Assembly (NCBI GenBank): GCA_023418315.1
Contig: JAEZZY010000027.1
Span: forward strand, 1-30,205
DNA from: Bacteroidota bacterium
Lineage (GTDB): Bacteria; Bacteroidota; Bacteroidia; Chitinophagales; Chitinophagaceae
Direction: 5' to 3'
Length of the DNA stretch: 30,205 nt
The number at the start of each line of letters is the position of its first letter. Within the stretch, counting starts at the first letter, position 1. Of this stretch, positions 6,371-15,232 are shown piece by piece. A program made the translations under genes and the position numbers. The notes beneath the pieces are model-generated. The model did no database searches. It worked only from the letters and a program-made list of their open reading frames with translations, and had not been told where the DNA came from.

Positions 6371-7503
6371 AAGAAAAAGAGTTTTTGGAATCTTTAGTAA
6401 ACGAAGTGAATGAAGGAATGCTGCCTTTTCAGGAAGAAGACTGGCAACACCTGCAGCAGCGACTGGACGCAGCCAAACGCAAAAAAATCTTTCCTTTTCT
6501 GCCGCCGCGTCTTAGGTATCTTTCCGCAGGTTTGGCAGCGGCGCTGATCGTCGGCATCGGTTTATTGTATCCATCCATCAAGCCCTCCGGCAGCAATGAT
6601 ACCACTCCGCTTTCCCAAAAACAAGCCGCGCCCATAGGCAACACAGCCATACGCGAATCCGCCTCACCGGAAGAAAATCCCGTACCGCCTTCATTATCTA
6701 TTTCCGCCGCGAAAAAGGAAATCAGAACAGCTGCAAAAGAGGCAAGCCCTCCCCTCCCTGCCTATGTTCCTGTTGATTTTCCGGATACATCCGGGATTGC
6801 TCCTGCCAAATTAGCTCCCGGCACACCCACCGAAACACCCGCAACGGCGATGGTTTCAGAAGAAAAAAAACAACCGGTCAGCTTCCCCGATGAAGAAACG
6901 CTTCCTCTATGGAAAGAGGTGCATCAGACAAAAAACGCTCCGGTATTTTATGCGGGCGGCGGGGTAAGCTACGGAGGCAATGCAATGGGATATGCCGTTA
7001 AACTGGGATTGGAAAAACCGATCAGTTCACGCTTTAGTCTGCACACCGCTTTAGCTCTAAACACCAACGACCGCAATATAGCCGTAAGCGAAATTGACCG
7101 GATTATCCCCAAAAGCGTCCTTACGTCCAACGGCAATTACACCACTTACGATACCCTTTACAAACAAAGCCATAAGGATATTGCCCAGGCGTTTGCCCAA
7201 GCGCTTGTGGGTGTGGATTATAACCTTTATAAAAACGGGAAATTAGGGCTCAGTGCCGATGCAGTGCGCCTGCTGCGGTCGCGGCAAGAGCTGGATGCCT
7301 TTAACGAAACCCTGCTTACCGACAAGGAAAGCTCCCTATGGAACGTAGGCTTACGCATCCAATACACACAGCAGGTTTCCCGACATTTCGATATAGGAGC
7401 CCTATACCGGCAAGATGTAAGCAGTATGCTCCATAAAACATGGGAAAACAATTTTCTGCAATTATTGCTTATCTATAAAATAGGCGGCACGAAAAAGGAT
7501 TAA
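6367..7503 (+). CDS. membrane protein with anti-sigma-like N-terminus and beta-barrel-like C-terminus
   Basis: This 378-residue protein starts with GTG overlapping the sigma gene stop. Residues 1-50 are cytoplasmic and charged, with 'EEDWQHLQQRLDAAKRKK', an element common at the start of Bacteroidota sigma partners. One transmembrane segment lies at about 51-69. A proline-, serine- and alanine-rich linker spans about 75-185. From residue 190 the pattern 'FYAGGGVSYGGNAMGYAVKLGLEKPISSRFS' and the ending 'FLQLLLIYKIGG' show alternating strands like an outer-membrane beta-barrel. The arrangement suggests one protein that could contact the sigma factor inside and reach into the envelope. No classical zinc-type anti-sigma motif is visible, so the anti-sigma role is inferred from position. 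Confidence 0.75.
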   Translation: MKEKEFLESLVNEVNEGMLPFQEEDWQHLQQRLDAAKRKKIFPFLPPRLRYLSAGLAAALIVGIGLLYPSIKPSGSNDTTPLSQKQAAPIGNTAIRESASPEENPVPPSLSISAAKKEIRTAAKEASPPLPAYVPVDFPDTSGIAPAKLAPGTPTETPATAMVSEEKKQPVSFPDEETLPLWKEVHQTKNAPVFYAGGGVSYGGNAMGYAVKLGLEKPISSRFSLHTALALNTNDRNIAVSEIDRIIPKSVLTSNGNYTTYDTLYKQSHKDIAQAFAQALVGVDYNLYKNGKLGLSADAVRLLRSRQELDAFNETLLTDKESSLWNVGLRIQYTQQVSRHFDIGALYRQDVSSMLHKTWENNFLQLLLIYKIGGTKKD

Positions 7504-7593
7504 ACCCTATAAAGGCGGCAATATTACGCATCCTTCAAAGGCTTAATCCCGTTTTACATCTTCAGCAAATCGCTATAAACTAAAGGCATTTTA

Positions 7594-8568
7594 TCACCAG
7601 CCCAGTATCCACGCAAACATCAGCGGAGCTACGATGGTGGCATCGCTCTCCACAATGAATTTCGGCGTGTTGATATCCAGCTTACCCCAGGTTATTTTTT
7701 CATTCGGCACGGCACCGCTATACGAACCATAAGAAGTAGTGCTATCGCTTATCTGGCAGAAGTAACTCCAGAACGGCACATCATGCCATTCCAGATCCTG
7801 ATACATCATAGGCACTACGCAGATAGGAAAATCGCCGGCTATACCACCGCCAATTTGAAAGAACCCTACGCCTTTGCCGCCGGAGTTCTGACGATACCAA
7901 TCTGCCAGCCACACCATATATTCGATTCCGCTTTTCACCGTGCTTGCTTTCAGTTCCTGCTTGATTACATAGCTCGCAAAAATATTGCCCGTGGTGCTGT
8001 CTTCCCAACCGGGGCATACGATAGGGATGTTCTTTTCCGCCGCAGCGATAATCCAGCTGTCTTTGGGATCTATTTCATAGTATTGTTGCAGATCGCCGCT
8101 CAGTATGGTTTTATAAAGAAATTCATGCGGAAAATAACGCTCGCCCTTAGCCTCGGCTTCCTGCCATTGTTTCAGCAAATGTTTCTGCAAACGGCGGAAG
8201 GCTTCCTCTTCGGGAATGCAGGTATCGGTAACACGGTTGTAATGATTTTCCAGAAGTTCCCATTCATCCTGCGGGGTAAGATCGCGGTAATGAGGCACAC
8301 GCTTATAGCTGTTGTGCGCTACGAGGTTCATCACGTCTTCTTCCAGATTGGCACCGGTGCAGCTAATGATGTGTACCTTATCCTGGCGAATCATCTCCGC
8401 AAGGGAAATACCCAGCTCGGCAGTGCTCATAGCGCCCGCAAGAGTAATCATCATTTTTCCACCCTCTGCAAGGTGCGCTTCATAGCCTTTGGCAGCATCC
8501 ATTAAAGCCGCCGCGTTAAAATGCCGGTAATGGTGCTGTATAAATTGAGAAACAGGTCCTTTGTTCAT
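7594..8568 (-). CDS. deoxyhypusine synthase family protein
   Basis: This 324-residue protein belongs to the NAD-dependent deoxyhypusine synthase family. In eukaryotes and archaea the family moves the aminobutyl group of spermidine to eIF5A. Bacteria lack eIF5A, and bacterial members are thought to act in polyamine synthesis such as homospermidine; the real reaction here is unknown. The C-terminal signature 'SGAVPNEKITWGKLD' contains the lysine equivalent to the catalytic lysine of the eukaryotic enzyme, followed by 'DATIVAPLMFAWIL'. 'TLAGAMSTAELG' and 'ISCTGANLEEDVM' near the N-terminus are NAD-site segments. The ATG at 8568 is chosen because it sits 21 nt after a -7 box; an upstream in-frame start would place that box inside the gene. 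Confidence 0.92.
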   Translation of the reverse strand: MNKGPVSQFIQHHYRHFNAAALMDAAKGYEAHLAEGGKMMITLAGAMSTAELGISLAEMIRQDKVHIISCTGANLEEDVMNLVAHNSYKRVPHYRDLTPQDEWELLENHYNRVTDTCIPEEEAFRRLQKHLLKQWQEAEAKGERYFPHEFLYKTILSGDLQQYYEIDPKDSWIIAAAEKNIPIVCPGWEDSTTGNIFASYVIKQELKASTVKSGIEYMVWLADWYRQNSGGKGVGFFQIGGGIAGDFPICVVPMMYQDLEWHDVPFWSYFCQISDSTTSYGSYSGAVPNEKITWGKLDINTPKFIVESDATIVAPLMFAWILGW

Positions 8569-8589
8569 ATCGTTTTCTGGTTGAGGATG

Positions 8590-8597
8590 CAAAAGTA
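8590..8597 (-). promoter_or_regulatory. Bacteroidota-type -7 box for the deoxyhypusine synthase homologue
   Basis: The minus strand reads TACTTTTG, an exact TAnnTTTG match, 21 nt before the ATG at 8568. It supports the shorter start of that gene. No clear -33 box is seen. Confidence 0.45.
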
Positions 8598-8764
8598 GGG
8601 ATAAGTGGTGAGTGATGCGCGGGTAGTAGATAGCGGCTAATCTTATCATTGCTGATTGTTGGAAGGGAAAAAATACCACCCGGTGTAAACATCTGTTTTT
8701 AAATTTTACAAAAAGGAAAGCACACAGGTTCAGTTCATCCGCTACTTTACTACATTTACAGGCT

Positions 8765-10153
8765 ATGAACGTACCGCAGCCGAATAAAAAAAATCGCCTT
8801 ACCCTTTATATCTTCATCGCGTTGATAGCCGGTATTGCCTTAGGCTTTGTGTTGAATATAAGCTATGTAAAAGAGGAAAACCGTATCATAGCCACCACCG
8901 AAGCAAGCCTGAAAATCTTGAAAGATCAGCTTGCCTTGCAGCAGGATACCACAGTAGCTACCTATAAAACCATGCAGCAGGAAGTAGCTGCTTTATCCAA
9001 AGAAAACAAAGAAGCCACTCTTCTTAGGGATAAAAAATTAGAACCGTTTTCCATCATCGCCGATATTTTTCTTCGGTTGATAAAAATGATTGTTGCGCCT
9101 TTGGTCTTTACCACGCTGGTGGTAGGAGTAGCGAAGCTGGGCGATATAAAAGCAGTAGGGCGCATAGGCGGCAAAACCATTTTATGGTTTTTTGGGGCCA
9201 GCTTCACCAGTCTGTTATTAGGGTTAATGCTTGTCAATTTTTTCAAGCCCGGCATCCACATGCAACTACCTTTGCCTATAAGCGATGATACAGGCGTAGC
9301 CGAGTCGGCACTTTCACTGAGAGATTTTTTATATCATGTTTTCCCCAGCAGCTTTATAGAGGCGATGGCGAAAAATGAAATCTTGCAGATAGTAGTTTTT
9401 TCGTTGTTTTTTGGAGTGGCTACGGCTTCTATTGGCGAACCGGGACAGGTAGTCATAAAAGCATTTGATGCACTGGCACATGTGATTTTAAAAATTACAG
9501 CCTATGTGATGAACCTGGCGGCGCTTGCGGTTTTCGGCGCTATGACGGCAATTATAGCCAAGCAGGGGCTCGGTATTCTAAAAACTTATTCCCTTTTCAT
9601 CGGGGAGTTTTATCTCGGTTTATTCTTGCTATGGTGCGTGCTATTACTGGCGGGTTCTGTTTTTATCAAAAAAAGAATTTTCACCCTAATACAGCGCATC
9701 AAAGAGCCTATTCTGCTTGCCTTCAGCACCAGCAGCAGTGAAGCGGCTTTCCCTAAAACCATGATGGAACTGGAGCGATTCGGCTGCAAGGATAAGATTG
9801 TGAGTTTTGTGTTGCCGCTGGGTTATTCGTTTAATCTTGACGGCTCTATGATGTATATGACCTTTGCTTCGATGTTTATAGCGCAGTCTTATGGCATTCA
9901 TCTTGATTTTGCCACACAGATGAGTATGTTGCTGGTGCTGATGCTTACGAGCAAAGGAATAGCCGGCGTGCCGCGTGCTTCGCTGGTGGTGATTGCGGGA
10001 ACATTGGCAACGTTCAACATACCGGAAGCAGGATTAGCCTTGCTCTTAGGCATAGATCCCTTGCTGGATATGGGCAGAAGCGCCACCAATGTAGTGGGAA
10101 ACAGCGTGGCTACGGCAGTGGTGAGCAAATGGGAAGGGGAACTGGATGGATGA
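8765..10153 (+). CDS. dicarboxylate/amino acid:cation symporter (DAACS family)
   Basis: This 462-residue inner-membrane secondary transporter takes up dicarboxylates or acidic/neutral amino acids with Na+ or H+. Family landmarks are present: 'MIVAPLVFTTLVVGVAKLGD', the serine-rich re-entrant loop 'STSSSEAAFPKTM' (about 320-332), 'YSFNLDGSMMYMTFASMFIAQ', 'SKGIAGVPRAS', and the substrate/cation site 'DPLLDMGRSATNVVGNSVAT'. Between TM1 and TM2 there is a charged, probably coiled insert (about residues 30-85) longer than in the classical GltP type. It is divergent from the deoxyhypusine synthase homologue and ends 9 nt from the convergent adenine deaminase gene. The substrate is not determined. 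Confidence 0.93.
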   Translation: MNVPQPNKKNRLTLYIFIALIAGIALGFVLNISYVKEENRIIATTEASLKILKDQLALQQDTTVATYKTMQQEVAALSKENKEATLLRDKKLEPFSIIADIFLRLIKMIVAPLVFTTLVVGVAKLGDIKAVGRIGGKTILWFFGASFTSLLLGLMLVNFFKPGIHMQLPLPISDDTGVAESALSLRDFLYHVFPSSFIEAMAKNEILQIVVFSLFFGVATASIGEPGQVVIKAFDALAHVILKITAYVMNLAALAVFGAMTAIIAKQGLGILKTYSLFIGEFYLGLFLLWCVLLLAGSVFIKKRIFTLIQRIKEPILLAFSTSSSEAAFPKTMMELERFGCKDKIVSFVLPLGYSFNLDGSMMYMTFASMFIAQSYGIHLDFATQMSMLLVLMLTSKGIAGVPRASLVVIAGTLATFNIPEAGLALLLGIDPLLDMGRSATNVVGNSVATAVVSKWEGELDG

Positions 10154-10162
10154 CGGCTATCA

Positions 10163-11812
10163 TCAGGCGGTATTTTGCTCCACCTCTACAAAGGCAAACA
10201 GCTCTCCGTCAAACAACCCTTTGTCGCTTAGTTTTAGAGAGGGAATCACCAGCAACGCCATAAACGAGAGACTCATAAACGGCGCTTTCAAGGTACTGCC
10301 CAAGTCTTTGGCGGCTTGGTCCAGAGCGGCATATTCGCGGGCTACGGTATAGCCGTCTTTATCGCTCATCAGCCCTGCTATAGGCAAGGGCATACTGATG
10401 ATTTCCTTTCCGGAGGTTACTACCACAATTCCGCCTTTTGTTTCTATAAGTTTATTGACAGCAAGACAGATGCTTTCATCATCCACCCCTATGGCAATGA
10501 TGTTGTGGCAATCATGCGCCACCGTAGAAGCCAGCGCACCATGCTTCAATCCGAAATTTTTTATAAATGCCACAGCAGGAGCAACACCCGGCTGATACCG
10601 ATTGACCACGGTGGTTTTTAAAATATCGTTTTCCGTATCGGTAAGCAAAACACCGTTTTCCTGCTTTGCATGTGTTTTGAATTTCCGGGTAATCAATTGC
10701 CCGTCCAGCGCTTCTATCACATTTATTTCTGCATTGTTTGAGCGGGCTTTGATTTCAAAATCCCGAGGATGGAAAGGACGTGCCGAAAAATTATTAATAG
10801 GTTTTATAGGTACGGAGGGCAATAAACAAGTTCCGTTTTCGGCTACCAAAATACCGTTGATATAGGTTTTCAGGATAGTGAACTTGTCCGGATGATCAAT
10901 GAGAATAAAATCAGCATCATCGCCTTCGCGCAATAAACCCACCGGCAGCCTATAATACACTACAGGATGCACACATGCAGCGCGCAATACGTCAAATAAG
11001 TCATACCCCATAGCCAGCGCCCGTTTCACATGGTCATTTATATGATGCAGCACCAGCTCGTCGGGGTGTTTATCATCGCAGCAGAACATAGTCTTTTCCG
11101 GATGGAGCCGCAGCATTTCTATCAAGGCATCAAAATTTTTTGCCGCGCTTCCTTCGCGTATTAGGCATTTTATTCCTGCGTTCATTTTATCCAGTGCTTC
11201 TTCCAGAGATACGCTTTCGTGGTCGGTGGTGATACCGGCGCTTGCATATTTTTTTACGGCTTCTCCTCTTACCATCGGTGCGTGCCCGTCTATCGGTTTC
11301 CCGTGTTTCTTAGCCGCGGCTATTTTGGCAAGCACCTCCGCATCGTCATGCAGCACGCCGGGATAATTCATCATTTCCGATAGATACCAGATGTCTTTTT
11401 GGGCTAAAAGCGCAGCTACTGCTTCCGCATCCAATGTGGCTCCTGCGGTTTCAAAACCCGTGGCAGGCACACAGGAAGGCGCGCCGAAAAAAAATTTAAA
11501 CGGCGTTTGCGCGGCATTGTCAATCATATACTGCACCCCTTCTTTGCCGCATACATTCGCGATTTCATGCGGGTCGGATACTGTAGCTACCGTACCGTGA
11601 AGGGTGGCCAGTCGGGCAAATTCCGTAGGCACCAGCATGGAGCTTTCTATATGCACATGCGCATCCACCATGCCCGGCAGGATATAGGTAGCGGGATTTT
11701 CTTCCGTAGGTTGGATGGATTTTATTTTTCCTTCTTCAATGGTGATAAGAGCAGGATAAATGCTTTTGCGGAAAAGATCAATCAGATTGGCGGTAATGGT
11801 AAAACGGTTCAT
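10163..11812 (-). CDS. ade: adenine deaminase
   Basis: This 549-residue amidohydrolase-family enzyme converts adenine to hypoxanthine and ammonia in purine salvage. The metal-binding HxH is at H52/H54 in 'DAHVHIESSM'. Further landmarks are 'GTVATVSDPHEIANV', 'DGHAP', 'TTDHES' and 'CCDDKHPDEL', all typical of the adenine deaminase group, and the C-terminal part has the family's 'VAHDCHNIIAIGVDDESI'. Length is normal. It is transcribed alone on the minus strand and converges on the symporter gene with only 9 nt between them. Confidence 0.95.
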   Translation of the reverse strand: MNRFTITANLIDLFRKSIYPALITIEEGKIKSIQPTEENPATYILPGMVDAHVHIESSMLVPTEFARLATLHGTVATVSDPHEIANVCGKEGVQYMIDNAAQTPFKFFFGAPSCVPATGFETAGATLDAEAVAALLAQKDIWYLSEMMNYPGVLHDDAEVLAKIAAAKKHGKPIDGHAPMVRGEAVKKYASAGITTDHESVSLEEALDKMNAGIKCLIREGSAAKNFDALIEMLRLHPEKTMFCCDDKHPDELVLHHINDHVKRALAMGYDLFDVLRAACVHPVVYYRLPVGLLREGDDADFILIDHPDKFTILKTYINGILVAENGTCLLPSVPIKPINNFSARPFHPRDFEIKARSNNAEINVIEALDGQLITRKFKTHAKQENGVLLTDTENDILKTTVVNRYQPGVAPAVAFIKNFGLKHGALASTVAHDCHNIIAIGVDDESICLAVNKLIETKGGIVVVTSGKEIISMPLPIAGLMSDKDGYTVAREYAALDQAAKDLGSTLKAPFMSLSFMALLVIPSLKLSDKGLFDGELFAFVEVEQNTA

Positions 11813-11911
11813 GGCATGGACTTAAAGCAATGAAGCTAATGATTTTTTAATGGAGCGCCTATAATTTCTATATTTCTCTATGTTTAAAAAACAGAGCGTG
11901 TTCGCTACGTC

Positions 11912-11920
11912 TTATCCACA
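11912..11920 (+). other. single DnaA-box-like nonamer in an AT-rich spacer
   Basis: TTATCCACA is a perfect match to the DnaA box TTATNCACA. It lies in the 255-nt spacer between adenine deaminase and the metal-dependent hydrolase that precedes parAB. Only one copy was noticed in this spacer, so an origin is not supported. The rest of the spacer is AT-rich, with TAAATTTG at 11958-11965 as a possible -7 box for the rightward genes. Confidence 0.3.
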
Positions 11921-12067
11921 TTTTCGCTTCTCCGGCAAAAAACTAAGTATATCGCAGTAAATTTGCGTACAAACAGCGTTTTTTCAACAGATTTGTTTGG
12001 GGTTTTAACTAAATAAGCACATCGCTATAAAATCCAAATAAATGATTAATTAAAAATATAGCCGAAG

Positions 12068-12748
12068 ATGAATTTTACCTATTACGGACAATCATGCTTT
12101 GCCATAGAAGTGGGCGGAAAACATCTTTTATTCGACCCTTTTATTACCGGAAATGAATTGGCTAAACATATTGACAGTACGCAGATAAAAGCCGATTACA
12201 TCCTCGTTTCGCACGGGCATAGCGACCATGTGGGTGATCTTATCTCCATTGCCCGGCGGACAAATGCTACCGTCATCAGCAATTTTGAAATTATTGAATG
12301 GTGTACGCAACAAGGCGTTTCCAACGGGCATCCCATGAACCTGGGCGGCAGCCGCAGTTTTGATTTCGGCTCGGTAAAATATGTAAATGCCGTGCACAGC
12401 AGCGTATTGCCGGACGGCAGTTATGGCGGCAACCCGGGAGGCTTTGTCATCACTACGCCGGAAGGAAATTTTTACTACAGCGGAGATACGGCGCTCACCC
12501 TGGATATGCAGCTCATTCCCCGTGTGGCACAACTGGATTTTGCGATTCTTCCTGTGGGCGACAATTTCACGATGGGCGCGGAAGATGCTGTAACCGCCGC
12601 CGAATTTATCCAATGTAAAAAAATAATAGGCGTTCATTTTGATACCTTTGGCTATATTAAAATAGACCACGAAAAAACAAAGAAAGTTTTCCAAAATGCA
12701 GGTTTGGATTTTATCTTGCCGAAGATTGGAGCAACCATCAGTTTATAA
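12068..12748 (+). CDS. metal-dependent hydrolase, UPF0173 (metallo-beta-lactamase fold)
   Basis: This 226-residue protein has the metallo-beta-lactamase fold. The metal motif HxHxDH is seen in 'SHGHSDHVGD' (about residues 49-58). A second histidine is in 'AVHSSVLPDGSYGGNPGGFV', followed by 'YSGDTAL' (the bridging Asp) and 'GVHFDTFG'. Start 'MNFTYYGQSCFAIE' and length match the UPF0173/YtkL group, whose substrates are unknown. It is 29 nt upstream of parA in the same direction, so it may share a transcript with the partition genes, though a functional link is not established. Confidence 0.92.
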   Translation: MNFTYYGQSCFAIEVGGKHLLFDPFITGNELAKHIDSTQIKADYILVSHGHSDHVGDLISIARRTNATVISNFEIIEWCTQQGVSNGHPMNLGGSRSFDFGSVKYVNAVHSSVLPDGSYGGNPGGFVITTPEGNFYYSGDTALTLDMQLIPRVAQLDFAILPVGDNFTMGAEDAVTAAEFIQCKKIIGVHFDTFGYIKIDHEKTKKVFQNAGLDFILPKIGATISL

Positions 12749-12777
12749 ACCATTTTTAGAACAGCGAATAACACGAA

Positions 12778-13605
12778 ATGGCTAAGATTATAGCAATAGC
12801 AAATCAGAAAGGAGGCGTAGGGAAAACAACCACGGCCATTAACCTGGCGGCAAGCCTTGCCGTAATGGAATACCGGACCCTGCTTGTGGATGGAGACCCG
12901 CAGGCAAACAGCACCACCGGCAACGGCTTTGACCTGAAAAACATACAACTGAGCCTATACGACTGTATGGTGAACGAAACCCCGGTGTCGCAAGCCATTC
13001 TGGAAACAGAAACGCCGAATCTTTACCTGCTGCCCTCTCATCTGGATCTTGTAGGTGCGGAGATAGAACTGATTAACCACCCCAACAGAGAGCACATCAT
13101 CCGCAATGCCTTGCAGGAAGTGATTAAAGATTTCGATTTTATCATCATTGATTGCTCACCTTCTCTGGGGCTGATTACCGTAAATGCGCTTACCGCCGCC
13201 GATAGCGTAGCCATTCCCGTGCAATGCGAATATTTTGCCCTGGAAGGTTTAGGAAAATTATTAAACACCATCAAAATCGTGCAGACACGCATCAATACCG
13301 CTTTGAAAATAGAAGGCATTCTGATGACCATGTATGACGGGCGCTTGCGGCTGAGCAACCAGGTAGTGGAAGAAATCAAAAACCATTTCGGCGAAACCGT
13401 ATTCAACACCATCATCCACCGGAACACCAGACTGGGTGAAGCACCCAGCTTCGGAAAGCCGGCATTGATGTACGATGCAGAAAGCACCGGCGCAATCAAC
13501 TATCTGAATCTTGCTAAAGAAATTTTACAAAAAAACAACCTGACCAAAATAAAGAACGAGGAAAAGATCTTTGAAATAAATGAGCATGGCACAACAGAGC
13601 AATAA
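12778..13605 (+). CDS. parA: chromosome partitioning ATPase ParA/Soj
   Basis: This 275-residue P-loop ATPase binds DNA non-specifically when ATP-bound and moves ParB-parS complexes during chromosome segregation. It has the deviant Walker A 'KGGVGKTT' at residues 11-18, 'DGDPQANST' (switch I region, about 40-48) and 'IIIDCSPSLG' (Walker B, about 120-129), followed by 'CEYFALEGL'. Length is typical of chromosomal ParA without an N-terminal regulatory domain. It overlaps parB by 26 nt, a sign of translational coupling. Confidence 0.96.
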   Translation: MAKIIAIANQKGGVGKTTTAINLAASLAVMEYRTLLVDGDPQANSTTGNGFDLKNIQLSLYDCMVNETPVSQAILETETPNLYLLPSHLDLVGAEIELINHPNREHIIRNALQEVIKDFDFIIIDCSPSLGLITVNALTAADSVAIPVQCEYFALEGLGKLLNTIKIVQTRINTALKIEGILMTMYDGRLRLSNQVVEEIKNHFGETVFNTIIHRNTRLGEAPSFGKPALMYDAESTGAINYLNLAKEILQKNNLTKIKNEEKIFEINEHGTTEQ

Positions 13606-14509
13606 TAAAAAACAAGGGCTGGGAAAAGGCATTCGCGCCTTGCTGGACACGATAGACGAAGAGCTGAAAGGCCCCTTGCCGGGTGTGCCCGCAGTAGCCG
13701 GCGCCGCCAACAATTCCATCAGCCGCATCCCTATAAACCAGATAGAAGTAAACCCCAAACAACCCCGCCGCGACTTTGACGAAAAAGCCCTCCAAGAGCT
13801 TTCCGAAAGTATCAAGCTGCATGACATCATCCAGCCCATCACCGTCATCCGGCTGAGTGCCAATACTTATCAGCTTATTTCCGGCGAACGCCGCTGGCGG
13901 GCATCCAAACTTGCCGGATTGAAAGATATCCCCGCTTACATCCGTGTGGCAGACGACCAGCAACTACTGGAAATGGCGCTACTGGAAAACCTGCAACGGG
14001 AAGACCTCAACGCCATCGAAATAGGACTGAGTTATAAACAACTGATGGACGAATGCAGCCTTACACAAGAGCAGGTAGCCGAGCGCATGAAAAAAGACCG
14101 CAGCACCGTTACCAACTACATTCGCCTCCTAAAACTGCCGCCGGATATACAAAAAGCCGTGCGCGACGGGCAACTGAGCATGGGTCATGCAAGAGCGATT
14201 ATAGGTCTGGAACAAATAGACCAGCAGTTGTATGTATTCCGTGAGGTAAAAGAAAAAGGACTTTCCGTAAGACAGGTAGAAGCCTTGGTAAAAGATATGC
14301 TGGCGGAAGAGAAGCAAGGAAACAGCCCTATATCCGCCACAAAAAAAAGCACCTTGCCGCCCGCCTACAAACGCATAGAAGATAATATGGCATCGCATTT
14401 TTCCACCCGTGTGAAACTGGACAGGAAGAAAAACGGAAAGGGTATCATCCAGATAGAATTTTACAGCGATAGCGACCTGGAGCGGATTATGGACAAGATG
14501 AGTCTGTAA
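13580..14509 (+). CDS. parB: chromosome partitioning protein ParB
   Basis: This 309-residue CTPase/DNA-binding protein recognises parS and works with ParA. The ParB/Srx domain contains 'NPKQPRRDFD' (about 59-68) and the CTP-binding box 'GERRWRAS' (102-109). 'ALLENLQREDLNAIE' follows, and a helix-turn-helix for parS lies at about 165-190 ('LTQEQVAERMKKDRSTVTNYIRLLKLP'). A variable linker and a C-terminal dimerisation domain follow. The ATG at 13580 overlaps the end of parA; a second ATG lies two codons downstream. No parS site was found in the window. Confidence 0.96.
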   Translation: MSMAQQSNNKKQGLGKGIRALLDTIDEELKGPLPGVPAVAGAANNSISRIPINQIEVNPKQPRRDFDEKALQELSESIKLHDIIQPITVIRLSANTYQLISGERRWRASKLAGLKDIPAYIRVADDQQLLEMALLENLQREDLNAIEIGLSYKQLMDECSLTQEQVAERMKKDRSTVTNYIRLLKLPPDIQKAVRDGQLSMGHARAIIGLEQIDQQLYVFREVKEKGLSVRQVEALVKDMLAEEKQGNSPISATKKSTLPPAYKRIEDNMASHFSTRVKLDRKKNGKGIIQIEFYSDSDLERIMDKMSL

Positions 14510-14640
14510 ATGGAGTGAATAGTTGAATGTAGCAGGTAAAAAATACTATCCGTTAGTTGCTAACCCCTAACAACTGCGATTATTCAAAACCATATTGCCC
14601 CATACTTCTTAATTTTGATTTTTAAATTTTGACTTCTCCT

Positions 14641-15129
14641 ATGAGCATCCGCATCCTCGTTACCGGCGGCACCTTCGATAAAGAATACGACATGATAAAC
14701 GGCAAGCTGGATTTTGAAGAAACCCACGTGCCGGAAATGCTGAAACTTGGACGATGCACGCTGGATGTAGAGGTAAGAACCGTGATGATGATTGACAGCC
14801 TCGAAATGACAGACACCGACCGCGAACTGCTGCTGCATAATTGCCACAGCGCTCCGGAAAAGAAAATACTCATCACGCACGGCACCGATACCATGGCGCA
14901 AACCGCCGCCTACCTTGCCCAAGCAAAAATGGATAAAACCATAGTGCTGACCGGCGCTATGATTCCCTATAAATTCGGCAGCTCAGACGGATTCTTTAAC
15001 CTCGGCGCCGCACTTGCCTTTACCCAAACATTGCCCGCCGGCGTATATGTAGCCATGAACGGCAGATACTACAATTGGGATAATGTGGTGAAGAATAAAA
15101 AGACCGGATATTTTGAGGAAGTGAATTAG
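14641..15129 (+). CDS. single-domain asparaginase-like protein
   Basis: This 162-residue protein matches only the N-terminal domain of L-asparaginase/glutaminase. The two threonine motifs are seen: 'TGGTFDKEY' (about residues 7-15, with the flexible-loop Tyr) and 'HGTDTM' (about 80-85, Thr-Asp pair). 'LTGAMIPYKFGSSDGFFNLGAAL' follows. Normal enzymes have about 330 residues, with a second domain contributing to the dimer active site. Short stand-alone forms are widespread in annotations, and no sign of a frameshifted second domain is seen after the stop. The ATG at 14641 is preferred to an in-frame TTG four codons earlier. Activity on asparagine is uncertain. Confidence 0.85.
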   Translation: MSIRILVTGGTFDKEYDMINGKLDFEETHVPEMLKLGRCTLDVEVRTVMMIDSLEMTDTDRELLLHNCHSAPEKKILITHGTDTMAQTAAYLAQAKMDKTIVLTGAMIPYKFGSSDGFFNLGAALAFTQTLPAGVYVAMNGRYYNWDNVVKNKKTGYFEEVN

Positions 15130-15132
15130 GGG

Positions 15133-15170
15133 GTGAATAAGTTGATGAGTTGAATAAGTTTGTAAGTTGT
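15133..15170 (+). repeat. degenerate short tandem repeat (GTTGA family)
   Basis: Units GTGAATAA, GTTGATGA, GTTGAATAA and GTTTGTAA follow each other directly after the asparaginase-like gene. The same GTTGAATA/GTTGATAG family recurs at 15883-15926 on the opposite strand and in a shorter form near 14515-14530. Confidence 0.55.
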
Positions 15171-15232
15171 TGCTCGCATTATGATAGCGGTAAAAAAAAA
15201 CGCTTGAAAGTACTGCAAACATTGCTCTAAAG

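Noticed and set aside
7783..8505. Long open frame of 240 codons on the plus strand opposite the deoxyhypusine synthase homologue
   Set aside because: It lies entirely antisense to a gene with strong family motifs, and its own translation shows no recognisable domain.
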